Shown: positions 1 through 11,147 of the stretch, piece after piece
Position numbering within the stretch: position 1 is the stretch's first letter
Layout: every line of letters starts with the position of its first letter
NCBI RefSeq assembly: GCF_001540865.1
Contig: NC_033632.1
Span: 9,038,049 to 9,102,048 of the forward strand
DNA length: 64,000 nt
Direction of reading: 5' to 3'
DNA from: Ananas comosus
Taxonomy: Eukaryota; Streptophyta; Magnoliopsida; Poales; Bromeliaceae
Position numbers and translations under genes: made by a program
The notes under the pieces: model-generated
Told to the model about the DNA's origin: nothing
What the model saw: the letters and a program-made list of their open reading frames with translations, nothing else
Databases searched by the model: none

Positions 1-780
1 ACTTTCTCTGCAATGTACGTATCATCCTTTCAGCATTGTGCAAAGTATCTATACATATATTGAATCTTGAGTTTAACTGTGGCCTACGTGTCCTCTTCTC
101 GGCGCCCCCCTCTCTACCGTCCTCTTTCGCGCTCGGCCCGCGTAACGTGGGCCCTCGGAAGGGTTACGTGCCGCCCTGGCCGCACCTCCCGAACCCTGTC
201 TCCCGAAATCCCTCTCTCTCGATCCCTCTCTCGCAGAGGCTAACCCTCGCAGCTCCCGCAAGATGCGGGGCGTTGTCGCTCGCCCCGTACGTGCGGCGCG
301 CGGTGTGCTAGGAGTCGTAGCTTCGCCGGTGTGCGCCGTGGCCCAACTCCTCTCTCTGCGGTGGGCATCGTAGTACTTCTCCGCCCTTGCGCTGTACCCG
401 CCTCCCCTCTGTTTGCGATGGACATCATCGTCCTTCTCCCCGCCGCCGGCGGATGTGGGTTGCCTCATACCCATAAGGTTTATGGTAAGTAATTACTACA
501 GCCTACTCTATAATCTAATTTGGTGTACCCCCCTCCCTTCGCCTGCCCGGGCTTCACCCCCTCATTCTGTGCCGGCGGCGGGTGCGGGTTCCCTCATGCC
601 CGTCCGACGGGACCCACGGATTGGCATAGTGGTGCCCGACTCTCTCCCTCCTCCTCCCTCATCCCGGCGCTCTCACCTTCTCGTGGGTAGCGTCCACTTC
701 CCTGTGATATNNNNNNNNNNNNCCCCCCCCCCCCCCCCGCATATCCGTCCCCCTCTTGCTCCCCTGTTCCAGGAAGGACC
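1..780. other. GC- and pyrimidine-rich upstream region with a short assembly gap
   Basis: This stretch is rich in CT and CCG runs and lies upstream of a TATA-like box, as expected of a promoter or 5' region. Two similar blocks occur near 438-474 and 570-603, each a GCCGGCGG-like core followed by a GGTT.CCTCAT.CCC pattern, which suggests a small duplication. A run of 12 N at 711-722 is followed by a 16-base C homopolymer, so the local assembly is unreliable. The open reading frames here are compositionally biased and I do not consider them coding. Confidence 0.4.
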
Positions 781-788
781 TATAAATA
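781..788 (+). promoter_or_regulatory. Possible TATA box (TATAAATA)
   Basis: TATAAATA follows a GC-rich block and precedes an AT-richer stretch that leads to the candidate gene at 1693. Position and match fit a plant core promoter. No transcription start can be seen, so this is an inference from motif and context. Confidence 0.3.
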
Positions 789-1024
789 CTCCTGCATCTA
801 TGCAGAGATGCCGCGCATTGGTTGCCTCCGTTTATAAGCTTTTACCTTTTAACTCTCTAAACTCTGACTTCATGTACAAGGTTTGCCTTAGATTCCGTCG
901 GATTTTTCTACTATCTCCTCCTATAATATCCGTCGGGTGTTAGGGCAAGGAGTCGATCCTCTGTGCTTTTGGGTTTCTGCTAGGCTGTCCTATAATACTC
1001 GCTGCATTCTAAGGTGGTTGCCTC

Positions 1025-1253
1025 GGTTCCACAAGGTTTGAAAAAACGGATTTATAAATTATTTATACAAAATTTAGGGTGCCTGATGCCACAGCTTTGC
1101 CTTTTTCCTCCTAGGTTGTCTGCTACTGTGTCCTGTTCCGGACCAAGGTTTGTAAAATCAAATTAATTAAATTTTGTATACAAAATTTGGGGTGCCTTAT
1201 GTCATTACTCTGCCTTTTCCCTCCTAGGTTGTCTGCTTCTGTGTACTGCTCGG
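1025..1253 (+). repeat. Two-copy tandem duplication, about 113-bp period
   Basis: The segment ending near 1141 is repeated immediately downstream up to about 1253. Both copies contain an ACAAAATTT.GGGTGCC block and a CCTCCTAGGTTGTCTGCT block about 113 bp apart. The copies differ at many positions, so the duplication is old. It lies in what looks like 5' untranslated or intronic sequence of the candidate gene. Confidence 0.6.
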
Positions 1254-1692
1254 CGCCATGCTCCCCTTATCTGTTATTGGACTTTTGTACTCCCGGGCCT
1301 TTTCGGTGAGTAGTGGCTCAGTCTGCACACTCTAAATTATTGTGCATATAAAATTGTTTTGGGGAAATGAGATACTTAAGAAATGCTTTATGGAAACCGA
1401 GGGCCAATCTACTCCTTCTGAATTATGATGTACATAATTCAACAATTTCTTAACATATGCTTTTAAAAACTTCCCTTATACTTTAAAAAGTATTTTAAGG
1501 AGGCGAAGTGAAATGAGCTTAAATTTCAGTTGCCTGTTCCTATTGATATTTTGCGGATTGTCTACTTGCACCTTTAAAATGTTTTTTTCCCCATTGTCCG
1601 CTTTCCATTTTAACTGCAATTCTTAGGATCTGCTCACGCCTCTAAATTGTTTGTTCTATTCTCCAATTTTCCCTTTGCGCACAGTCTCCAGG

Positions 1693-1986
1693 ATGTCCAT
1701 TGTTCAGCTCTCTTTTAGTAAATTACTCGAGGAAATATGTCAAAAAATGGGTGTTGGGACCCCTAATTGTGTTGCAACTATCGGTGCTGAAGGTTGGTTC
1801 ATTGCATATATAGACCTTCCTATCGCACGTAGTGGGGCAATTGTCGAAATTGCCCGTGCTCGGGTGCTGCGTCCCCTGATTTTCTTCTGGCGAAGGATGA
1901 TTCGGCTCGCGTGGCTATCCAGCGAATGAAGGCCGAACTTGATCTTCATATAAAGGATATAAATTATGATGACTTCATAATGTATA
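1693..1986 (+). pseudogene. Candidate dsRNA-binding-fold gene, 5' part, interrupted by a copia element
   Basis: An open frame starts at ATG 1693, just after a pyrimidine tract and CACAG at about 1680-1684 that would serve as a splice acceptor. The product opens with a helix-like segment (SFSKLLEEICQKMG), then a beta-like segment (GWFIAYIDLP). After a one-base frame change near 1860-1866 it continues with a second helix (DDSARVAIQRMKAEL). This helix, strand, helix order with LL.E.C/IC near the start resembles a divergent double-stranded-RNA-binding domain; that is my inference. The frame runs up to 1986, where the retrotransposon begins, and resumes in phase at 9494. The frameshift may be a real lesion, a sequencing error or a missed intron. 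I do not recognise a named gene. Confidence 0.45.
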
Positions 1987-2481
1987 TGTAGAACGAAGCG
2001 GAAGTATTCGTTCGTACCTTTTTGCGGAAGCGAATTGCGATACGACGCGATGAGTCCGGATCGTAGAGATTGATTACGTGTCGTTGGATCGTCCTTGAAG
2101 GTCTTCTAACGCTCCGAACCCGCAGTGGATCGAACTACAAATGAGCACGATCGCAAATCCACCGTTCAAGTCCCTCTAGAATAATAAGTCAATGGAGGAT
2201 GTGGTATCTCTCTTTTGTTTTCTTATTCACTTTCTTTTTCCGTTCGTTCATCGTTTTATGTGGGATTGCTCGTCTATTTATAAGGGATTCCAAAATCCTA
2301 ATAGCGTAAGAGATAAGGCCAAATCGGTTATTAACTGTTATCCTAATATGATTAGAATTCATCTCTAATTAGCTTTCCAATTTAAAAGCGAGATTAATCC
2401 TAATCCAATTAAATAACATAATAACCGTCGGATCGAGCCCGATCATGGGCGCACCCGATTCGATTTAACCGAATACCAACA
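1987..2481 (-). repeat. 3' LTR of the copia element (left copy)
   Basis: This repeat is about 97% identical by eye to 8994-9488. On the minus strand it begins TGTTGGTATTCGG and ends at TTCTACA. The adjacent inner sequence reads GTGGGAGA on the minus strand (2482-2489), a typical copia polypurine tract directly before the 3' LTR. Confidence 0.93.
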
Positions 2482-3561
2482 TCTCCCACTCGCACATAAC
2501 GGGATCGATGCCATCGCAACCACTTCCTCAATATTACACCACTATTAATTCTATTCATACAGGAAAATGAACAGTGCGACCGCCGAGTCAACCTGCATTT
2601 TGGGAGCTCTATACTAGAAAACGCATACGGCCAGCATAGAGACATCAACCCTCAAAAAAGAAATATTAGACTCGTGATGCCCTAGACCATTGAACTACAT
2701 CAGGTTCAGCATCTCTAATCCCTCAAAGAGCCATGCTAACCGCAATTGCGCACATTATGACACTATACTCATGATTGTTTCGCTATACTGTAGCGATACA
2801 ACCTGTCGACAATGAGTCAAAGTGTCTGAATATAATTCAACTAGTCTTCCTTGAGTCTTTATGCCACTGAGTTGAGAACTGATTGTTTTCCCAGCAATGC
2901 CCCATAAAACCGCATCACTCATAGCCGTAGGAAACATGCCAAAGTAGCAACATCAATTCTTTCACTTAATGACATAGTCAAAAGTCACTAAGGGCATCTA
3001 ATTTATATAGGACATCGTCTCAAAATAATGCCCGTAAGAACTCACACGATGAGGAAGCAGGGATCCATTCACTCATCTTCTTCATTTAGTCGCCCAGCAC
3101 ATGTAGTATGAAATACATGCTATGACAGAGAATCCCAATAAGCGTATGTCTTTCTCAATGTCATACGGATCTTAGCTCAGTCACTCCCGGAGTGTCTAGC
3201 TTGAGTTCCCCATTTGCTCGCTATCTCAAGCGTCAAACGGTGAGCTCACATCCGGCTCTTAATATACAGGCTATACGAATTGTGGGACTATTCGTATGCG
3301 GTCTCATTAATGACCTCATCTTGGTGCCAACCAAGGCGGCTTCCATTAATGCTTCAATTTTCGCTCGCTCTCTACAGCGCCGAAAAGAATGATTGCCCGT
3401 GTGAGAGGGCCAATGAGCCTGTGATATACTATCAATCAGTTTAATAATAAGATAGGAAAAATATGCATCTGTACTAATTTTGCCAAAATAATAATTTATA
3501 ATTAAATAACCAAAAATTACAAAAGGAAAAAAAATAAAAAAATAATCGACTGTCTACACAA
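2482..3561 (-). other. Non-coding 3' internal region of the copia element
   Basis: About 1.1 kb lies between the end of pol and the polypurine tract. I see no conserved reading frame on either strand and no nested element. Lengthy 3' untranslated regions occur in many plant copia elements. Confidence 0.6.
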
Positions 3562-4335
3562 TCAAATCCTACGAAGTCCAAGAGCTTTAACATGAGCCAA
3601 AAAGGATTCTCTAACAATAGGCTTAGTCAGAGGATCTGCAACCATGCGACTCGTAGAGATGTGTTCCAGGATTATTTCCTTCTGCGCCACTGCCTCACGA
3701 ACAAAGTGATATTTTAAGTCGATGTGCTTTGTCTTGCCATGATATTTCGGGTCCTTCTTGTATGCAATCGCTGCCATACTGTCACAATAGATCGTCACAG
3801 GAACGGAAGTACAAGCGACAATCCCAATATCTCGAAGGAACCTCCTCAACCAGATAGCCTCCTGGGCTGCTGCAGAACACGCCACGAACTCCGCCTCCAT
3901 GGTGGAAAGAGCTATGCAGGTCTGTTTCTTACTACTCCAAGTTATGGCGCCATTGTCAAGTAAGAATGCATATCCTGAGGTCGACTTACTCTCATCTAGG
4001 TCACTAGCCCAATTCGCATCGCTATAACCGATGAGACGCAAATCCGTACCTTGATAGCACAGCACATAATCCATCGTACCTCTGAGGTAACGAAGTATTC
4101 TTTTAACAGCCTTCCAGTGGTCCAATCCCGGATTGGACTGAAAAAGGCTAACCAAGCCCACGGCATAACATATATCAGGCCGAGTACACATCATAGCATA
4201 CATCAGGCTCCCGACCGCATTAGCATATGGAATCCGATTCATCTTGTTCTTCTCTTCAGAAGTTTTAGGGCACTGTTTAAGGTTCAAACTCTCACCTTTA
4301 GCAATAGGAGTATTAATGGGTTTGTAATTGTGCAT
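3562..4335 (-). pseudogene. pol: Copia pol: C-terminal RT and RNase H
   Basis: This frame encodes the end of copia reverse transcriptase and the RNase H domain. Diagnostic pieces are the RPDICYAVG motif, the DANWASD segment that carries an RNase H aspartate, the ALSTMEAEFVA segment and the terminal SRMVADPLTKP motif. It is the direct continuation of the frame upstream on the minus strand but is separated from it by a one-base frameshift near 4370. The stop after the final GLRRI is probably the natural end of the polyprotein. Confidence 0.85.
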
Positions 4336-5728
4336 CTGAAATCGTTCTAAAACTTTTCTTAGGTAAGTCTCTTTGAGACAGATCTAAAAGTTTCTTAGAA
4401 CAATCTCGTAGGATCTTAACTCCGAGCACATAATTCGCTTCACCCATGTCCTTCATTTCAAAATTAGAGGACAGCCACGTCTGAGTGGCGACAATCATCT
4501 CCTTATTATTCCCGGCCAATAAGATGTCATCCACATATAAAGAAAGGATAAGAAAAAATCCTTTGGACCGTTTAACATACACACAGTGATCTTCTTCAAT
4601 CATCGTAAACCCATCTTCAGTGATGGCTCGATGAAATCGAATATACCACTGTCTGGAGGACTGCTTCAATCCATAAATGGATCGTCGGAGCTTACAAACT
4701 TTATGCTCCTCACCCTTTACAGAGAAGCCAGTAGGCTGATCCATATAGATCTCCTCATCCAGTTCTCCATTGAGAAATGCAGTTTTAACGTCCATTTGGT
4801 AAAGATCCAAATCCAAATATGTGACAATGGCCAAGATCAGACGGATCGAAGCAAACCTTACAACAGGAGAAAAAGTTTCTTCGTAATCAACGCCTTCTCG
4901 TTGGGTAAAACCCTTTGCTACTAGGCGAGCCTTGTACCTATCGATAGAACCGTCTGCCTTGCGCTTAATCTTGAGAACCCATTTATTCCCAATTGTTTTG
5001 CGCCCTTGTGGCAAGTCAACCAAGTCCCAGACATGATTTGACTTCATCGATTCTATTTCCTCCATCATTGCATCCATCCATTCCTTATGAGTAGGTAATG
5101 AGAGAGCCTCTTGGAAGGATCTAGGCTCATCATCATCATGTGCAGCAACCATGAAAGCTTCCCCCTCAATCTCAAAACGACGACGGGGAATGCCTACACG
5201 TGCGCTCCTACGAAGTTGAGGCTCCACATCTAAAGGTAAGTCGCTCCCACTATCCCCAGGAGGTATCGGAGTCGCCTCCTCTGCCTCAACTGAGCGAATA
5301 GAAGCGCCAATGTCAGAGTCATCCATCTCATGGAACTCAGTTTCATTTCGAACCTCACTTCTATAAGGAAAATCCTCCTCGAGGAATTCAACATCTCGTG
5401 ACTCAATCTCAGTCAAACTTCCATCAGGCTGCTTTCCGATGAACACGTATCCCTTAGAGTGTTCAGAGTATCTTATAAAGATACACTTTCTCCCTCTAGG
5501 ACCCAACTTTCCATCCTTGTGAGAAGTATTGTGTACATAAGCTGCCGAACCCCAAGGACGCAGGAGCTCCAAATTTGGTTTCCTGCCTGTCCATAATTCA
5601 TAAGGGGTGGAAGGTACTGTTTTGGAGGGTACACGATTAAGAATGTAGGCAGCAGTTAACAATGCGTCTCCCCAAAAGGAGACAGGCAAATTTGCTTGCG
5701 CCATCATTGACCTAACCATGTCAAGCAA
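4313..5728 (-). pseudogene. pol: Copia pol: integrase C-terminus and reverse transcriptase
   Basis: The frame begins in the C-terminal integrase region (SFWGDALLTAAYILNRVP) and passes through an acidic linker. It then enters copia reverse transcriptase with the NKWVLKIKRKADGSIDRYKA entry motif, the DVKTAFLNGEL motif and the YVDD catalytic box (LYVDDILLAGN). It is one part of a single ancestral polyprotein; the break from the upstream part is a TAA at 5759-5761. The last roughly 20 codons are out of frame because of the frameshift near 4370. Confidence 0.88.
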
Positions 5729-5758
5729 GGTGCGATTTCTTCTCTCCGCTACACCATT

Positions 5759-6190
5759 TTACTGCGGAGTGCCAGGAATTGTCAGCTGTCTGATTATTCC
5801 TTTTTCATCACACAATTCCTTGAATTGTTCAGATAGATACTCGCGGCCTCGATCAGTTCTTAAGATTTTAGTTTTCATATCTAACTGATTCTCAACCTCA
5901 TTTATATAATGTCTAAAACAATCCAATGCTTCAGACTTATGGGAGATCAGATAAATATGACCGAAGCGCGTATGGTCATCTATAAATATGATGAAGTAAA
6001 AAGCACCATGTCTTGCCCTCACACTCATTGGGCCACAAATGTCGGAATGGATCAATTGTAAAGGAAATTCTGCCCTAGAAGCTTTATTAAATAATTTTCG
6101 GGTCGCTTTTCCTGCTAAACAATGTTCACATGGGGGTGGGTCGACTTTAGTGAGCAAGCTCAATAACCCGTCTTTAACCAATCTAGTCAT
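5759..6190 (-). pseudogene. pol: Copia pol: integrase core
   Basis: This is the integrase segment with a zinc-finger tail (CEHCLAGKATRK) followed by the catalytic core (LQLIHSDICGPM, then IDDHTR and ILRTDRGREY). The frame ends in GTPQ followed by TAA at 5759-5761, where the family-conserved GTPQQNGVAERR motif expects a second Gln. The stop therefore looks like a CAA-to-TAA change. The start is not natural; it follows a frameshift upstream near 6250-6290. Confidence 0.88.
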
Positions 6191-7095
6191 TCTGTCCTGC
6201 CCACTATGAGTAAGACGTGCACGCCATTTAATTGAAACATTGTGATCATTCTCAACAGAAGATAGTAGGGAAAAAAATTACTATTATTAATATTATAATC
6301 AATGTCCAAAATCATAAATCCATTTGACATAAAACCTCTCCCATAATAAATAGTTCCAAGATGAATCTTAACTACATCACTCTCAAAACTAAAAGAAAAG
6401 CCTAACTGTAGCATAGCAAGAATAGAAAACAAGTTCCGCCGAATTCCTGGAGCATAAAGTACATCATGTAGGTATAAAGTTCGACCACCTTGCATGATCA
6501 ACTTGTATGTGCCAACGCCTAACACATCGATACTTGAATCGTTCCCCATGTATACTCTTCTGCTCCCAGCAGGGACACGACGGTACTCAACCAATCCCAT
6601 CCGATCCCTCGCTACGTGGTCATTTGCTCCTGAGTCTACAATCCACACAGGGAGAGATTCAGCAACAAACGTGTTAGAAGAAACAAAAGAGCGAGAATCG
6701 GGATAGAGATGTACCTTCTTCGGCTCAGTGCAATCACGAGCGAAGTGTCCCAGCTGATTACAGTTGAAACAAGTCATCTTTGACTTGTCCTTCTTGCCAC
6801 CTAGTTTGTTTCTCTTTCTTTTAGTGCTCTTCGCGTTCTTAGGCGCGGATCCGCTACGATTTTGAGCCCCAGTAGTCCTCTTTCGCTTGAACCCAGATGT
6901 CCTGCGAAAGTTTGACTCAGCAGCATTGGTAGTTGGAGTTTTAACAGCCTCAAGGCGCTCCTCCTTCAACTCCAAATGCCACGCAACATCCTCAAAAGTT
7001 TTGATATTATCATTATAGATCAAATTTACTGGCATATGTTCCCACGAATTGGGAAAAGAGCGAATCGTAGCTTGGATCTGCTGCTCATCAATCAA
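6187..7095 (-). pseudogene. gag-pol: Copia gag C-terminus (nucleocapsid) and protease
   Basis: The frame holds the end of the gag capsid region, a basic linker, a CCHC zinc knuckle (CFNCNQLGHFARDC) and the aspartic protease with the DSGANDHV active-site motif and the LHDVLYAPGIRRNLFS motif typical of copia. It runs out of frame near a T homopolymer at about 6274-6280. The pre-integrase sequence is found in another frame past that point, which marks a frameshift. Confidence 0.87.
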
Positions 7096-7113
7096 GGTGC
7101 CGCCAGCCGACTT

Positions 7114-7551
7114 TTACTCGCGAATCATGTTTGACATGGTTCTAACGTGCTGTTTTATAGTCTGATCGGCACGCTTCTTATAACTGTCAAACTGCATAGT
7201 CAGACCGCGCAACCTTGTAGCCGAAGTAGTACCAAATTTTGCTTTGAGAGCCTTCCACATATCATACGCAGTCGGATACTGCTCACACTCACACAAGAGA
7301 TCATTCTGCATACTGCTCAGCAACGTGATGCGAGCAATGCGATCCTTTTTAAGCCAATTATTATAGGCTTCCATCTCTCGGCGAGCCTAGGCATTGGTGC
7401 CCTCTGTGGGTAGGTCCATTTTATTACTCAAGTTTTTCAGAACCTCTTGCTCAGCGAGAACATATTGAATTTTACGGTGCCAAATATCATAATTGTCACC
7501 ATCCAATTTGTCGCCCTTATTTAAATTTGCAACAATTTGCTTGGAGGCCAT
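7114..7551 (-). pseudogene. gag: Copia gag N-terminus, with an in-frame stop
   Basis: The likely start is ATG at 7551 on the minus strand, giving MASKQIVANLNKGDKLDG, then the DNYDIWHRKIQYVL motif typical of plant copia gag. A TAG at 7389-7387 interrupts the frame in a stretch that continues as ARREMEAYNNWLKKDR, and a TAA near 7113-7111 separates it from the nucleocapsid part. The first stop is consistent with a CAG-to-TAG change. The domain corresponds to the gag-polypeptide family of LTR copia elements. Confidence 0.85.
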
Positions 7552-8980
7552 TAAATTTCACTATTTGTTCATGCAATGCGCAGAAAAGGATATTTTAAAA
7601 TTAGTACACGATACATATATTCAATTTTGCCGCATCTCTAATTAAATAAATTAAAAATTAGACCATAGATGCGTACGCTATGCTCATAATCACATCACAC
7701 ACCATATGTCAAAAGTTTTTAAATACTTAATTAAGATGTACAAAATATTTGGAAGTAAAAGCATATAATTACTCTACCAAAAATAAAAGAGAAAAAAAAA
7801 CTTCCACTAGATAAGGCATGCATAAAAAAATTACATTATGCCAAAAGATACATCTATCCATACATCATAAAAGCATTATTTTAAATGCATGAAAAAAATG
7901 CATGCATTATTTATACGAAAGCATATTAATCATTGAATACACTTAAAAGAGATTTTATTAATTAAAAAAATATTGCAAAACCAAAAAAAATGCAGGTCTG
8001 AACGACATCGGGCCCATTTGCGGTTCGGCCTGCTCGGCTGGCAAGCGCTGGACCGCGCAGGGCCTGTTGCCTGCGCGTTGTGGGCACGGCCCGCAAGGTC
8101 CGTGCGGGCGGGCTGACAGCCTCCGGCGCGCCTGCATGGCCAGTGCCGCGCTGCGCGGCCGCATGTGCCAGTGCGTGGCCCGCATGGCGAGCGCGCGGCG
8201 CGCGGCCCGCATGGCTAGTGCGTGGCCTGACGGCCGCATGGCCTGCGCGCGGCGCGCGGCCCGCGGCCGCGCGTCCTGTACGGTCCGCATAGCCAGCGCG
8301 AGGAGCGCGGCCCGGGCCCATGGCCTGCGCGCGGCGCGCGGCCGCGGCCCGCGCGGCCTGCGAGGGCCGCCATGGCCAGCGGCCTGCATGGCTGCGCGTG
8401 GCCGCGGCCGCGCGGCGGGTGCCGAGGCCGGACGGCCTGCGCCTGCGGGCTTGCCGAGCGTAGCCTGCCCGCGGCCCGTCTGGCCTCCGAGGCCCGCCTC
8501 GTGGGTGTGACCTGCGCGCGTGCGCGCCCACGCGGCTCTTAGCCGCATGGAATCAATCAAACAGTATTATTATCATTATTAAAGAAGGATTAAACTTCAA
8601 AAAATCATAACTTATCATTTATAATTCCGATTCATGCAAGAAATATATCGATGGAAAGCTTGTGAGGAGCTCTTCCAAATCATGCAAGTTTCATAATGGA
8701 ATGTGTATCATACATCAAACAAGCCACCCCCAAAGTTTCGATTTAGGGTTTCGTTTTTCTCATAAAATACAAAACCAAATCAAATCAAAATTTATAGATC
8801 TAATCTACAACTTCGGTGCTTCAAGATGTGTAAAAATTATGCAAAAATGTCCACTTTGAAAAAAAAACACCATTAACGACCTCAGGTATGCAAGAAAAAA
8901 TCCAAACAATGACAGATTTAATTTTATACATGCAATCTCGTTAAAAAAATTGATTTAGGCCACAAAATCAACCAAAAAAG
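7552..8980 (-). other. Long 5' leader of the copia element
   Basis: About 1.4 kb lies between the primer-binding site and the gag start. It is AT-rich at both ends and interrupted by a block of extreme GC content at about 8000-8540. I see no protein domain. The AT-rich part 7552-7960 contains no obvious repeat. Confidence 0.7.
8000..8540. repeat. Extremely GC-rich degenerate tandem repeat in the copia leader
   Basis: The block consists of variants of GCGCGCGGCGCGCGGCCCGC joined by CATGGCC or CATGGC units. The core recurs near 8190, 8245 and 8327. Base composition is far from the AT-rich flanks of the same leader. Long open frames exist on both strands, but they are products of the low stop frequency in GC repeats (Ala/Arg/Pro-rich) and are not genes. 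The repeat could have come from a captured host fragment or by local expansion. Confidence 0.75.
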
Positions 8981-8992
8981 GCTCTGATACCA
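8981..8992 (-). other. Primer-binding site of the copia element
   Basis: On the minus strand the sequence is TGGTATCAGAGC, the standard plant complement to the 3' end of initiator methionine tRNA. It is one base away from the right LTR. It fixes element orientation as minus. Confidence 0.93.
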
Positions 8993-8993
8993 A

Positions 8994-9488
8994 TGTAGAA
9001 CGGAGCGGAAGTATTCGTTCGTATCTTTTTGCGGAAGTGAATTGCGATACGACGCGATGAGTCCGGATCGTAGAGATTGATTACGTGTCCTTGGATCGTC
9101 CTTGAAGGTCTTCTAACGCTTCGAACCCGCGGTGGATCGAACTACAAACGAGCACGATCGCAAATCCACCGTTCAAGTCCCTGTAGAATAATAAGTCAAT
9201 GGAGGATGTGGTATCTCTCTTTTATTTTCTTATTCACTTTCTTTTTCTGTTCGTTCATCGTTTTATGTGGGATTGCCTGTCTATTTATAAGGGATTCCAA
9301 AATCCTAATAGCGTAAGAGATAAGGCCAAATCGGTTATTAACTGTTATCCTAATATGATTAGAATTCATCTCTAATTAGCTTTCCAATTTAAAAGCGAGA
9401 TTAATCCTAATCCAATTAGATAACATAATAACCGTCGGATCGAGCCCGATCATGGGTGCACCCGATTCGATTTAGCCGAATGCCAACA
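8994..9488 (-). repeat. 5' LTR of the copia element (right copy)
   Basis: This repeat is the partner of 1987-2481, with the same length. It is adjacent to the primer-binding site, so it is the transcriptional 5' LTR on the minus strand. The target duplication GTATA follows at 9489-9493. Confidence 0.93.
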
Positions 9489-9493
9489 GTATA

Positions 9494-9738
9494 AAAGTAT
9501 GTATGATAATGTTACAGTCCAGTTCAGCGACCTCCTTGGGCAGTTCAATAAATTGAAGCGTGAGCACAATATTCTTAGAGACTGTTACGCTTCATCTGTT
9601 GCCGAAAATGTCAGGTATGTAGATGAACACGTGAAGATGCGCCGTACGCTTGATGAATATAATGCGGCCATCAATCGCCTTCGTGCGGATCGAACAACTA
9701 TGATGACTGATCCCTTTGAATCAGAGTCGACTTCTTAG
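9494..9738 (+). pseudogene. Candidate dsRNA-binding-fold gene, 3' part
   Basis: When the copia element and one copy of the 5-bp target site are ignored, the frame continues directly from the upstream half through DINYDDFIMYKSMYDN and runs to TAG at 9736-9738. The segment is helical and heptad-like (LLGQFNKLKREHNILRD, then further charged helix), consistent with a short coiled coil after the putative RNA-binding fold. The uninterrupted phase across the target site is good evidence that the transposon split a real exon. Confidence 0.5.
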
Positions 9739-11147
9739 TCATGTTCTTCGACCTTGGGCTCCATACTTTGTTGCGGGCTTGCACCTCCTTCTTGCTGCTA
9801 CTACCTTCCTCTGTGTCCTTTAGTGTTTCTTAGGCGCCCAGCAGTCTCTTCAGCTCTTTTCTGTACTCCGGAGTTGAAGCTCATCACTTATAATGCTTTG
9901 TTATTTCCTTATTTGTGCAATAGCCTACGTACTATGAGTTAGCCTTTGTTGCTTCTAGCATGTGCTGTCGACTCCTTCTGTCCTGTTCTTTATTTTGTAA
10001 AAGTTGGTGCGTGCTTTTGTGTTAGAAATATGGCATGTACTTTGGGGTCCCTCTGTTTGGTTTATGTGTTGCTTGGTGCTCTAAAAGTTTCAATCTCTCT
10101 TTGTGCTGCATGAGGTTTGCAATTGGTTTGCTTTGCTTGCTTCAGCTCAACATTCCTAAAGGGGGGCCAGCCATGTCCTTTGGATTTTGTGTTTACATTA
10201 TCACTAACCTTGGAGTTGCTTTTTCTTTTTTTTTTTTTTTTTTTTGCCTGCCAACATACTACCGCCAACCTTGGAGTTCCAAAATTTTTTTCACTTCTGT
10301 AATTTTCTTCGAGGCTTAAAATTAAGTTACTAATTGGCAATTTTGCACTATGCAGGACTCACCAATACTGTTCTATTTTCATCTATATCTATTTATCCGC
10401 TGCAAGTTTGTCTATGAAAATTTCAATATAAAACATACTTACAAACCCCCCCCCCTCTTAAAGCACATTTACTTTGCGTCTTTCACTTCATATATGGATT
10501 TTTAGTTGCGGTAAATAACATAATTTAGTTGTATTATTTCCGCTGTTGGAGAGCTTTTTGTGGTTAATGGAGCCTCTGTTATCTCGATTAAAATGTTTGT
10601 GAGGAACTAAATGCAACTTTGGCATGGTGTACAGATGTGGTGTTCATTCACTAGCCCAATTAATTTTAGTTTACAAAATCTGTGAAGCTGATTTTTTTTT
10701 GGGTGTTTGCATTTTCATGAGTTGTTTTATATGAATGATGTGGTTTCTTCTATTTTGGTGAGTAAATAGTTGCGGAATGAAGGTTAGATAGTGCCAAAAT
10801 CAAATGATATATTGCTTCTTGAGGTGCCGGTCATTCGTGTTGCTTAGCTAGAGATGTAATCTGAGAGATGTAATCTGTAAGAGCCTTTCTACTTGGGTTC
10901 TTATTAAGGGCCAGGAATCTGTATTCTAGAAGGCTATTGGTGTTGGTTGTCTCCGATATAAGCTTGGCTACTACATGTGACGCAGAATACATCAACATAG
11001 TTCGAAATTTCATCGGGCATCCTGCATTCAGCTCAATTTAACTTAGCAATATGTTGAATTCAGCATATTAGGTTCAGGTTTTTGCTAGCGACAGTTGCTT
11101 TCCCTGCTTTTAGTCCAGCCCTTATATTTTTCAGAGTTTCTATTTAC
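9739..11147 (+). other. Probable 3' untranslated or intergenic sequence
   Basis: T-rich sequence without a convincing plus-strand reading frame follows the stop codon. It contains an 18-base T run near 10,228. A short minus-strand frame inside it is listed separately. Confidence 0.4.
10831..11013 (-). CDS. Short unrecognised reading frame, possible exon relic
   Basis: The minus strand carries a 60-codon frame of ordinary, non-repetitive composition, ending ...ALTDYISQITSLAKQHE and a stop. It lacks the bias of the other spurious frames here. I do not recognise the protein and see no clear splice sites or start context. It could be chance or a fragment of a captured exon. Confidence 0.15.
   Translation of the reverse strand: MKFRTMLMYSASHVVAKLISETTNTNSLLEYRFLALNKNPSRKALTDYISQITSLAKQHE

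Larger units (their letters stand above)
1987..9488 (-). mobile_element. Ty1-copia LTR retrotransposon, full length but broken
   Basis: Two 495-bp direct repeats bound the element (1987-2481 and 8994-9488), each starting TG and ending CA. The target duplication GTATA is at 1982-1986 and 9489-9493. The primer-binding site is next to the right LTR and the polypurine tract next to the left LTR, so transcription runs on the minus strand. The internal part encodes gag, protease, integrase, reverse transcriptase and RNase H in copia order, with several stops and frameshifts. By eye the LTRs differ at about 16 positions, which implies a fairly recent insertion. It landed inside the exon of the candidate gene. 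Confidence 0.95.

Noticed and set aside
413..943. Open reading frame of 176 codons near the left end
   Set aside because: It crosses an N run and a C homopolymer and is Pro/Ser-rich; the region looks like promoter or 5' leader.
7958..8560. Long Ala/Arg/Pro-rich reading frames on both strands in the GC block
   Set aside because: Stop codons are rare by chance at this composition; the frames overlap on both strands and have no domain, and the block is inside a transposon leader.
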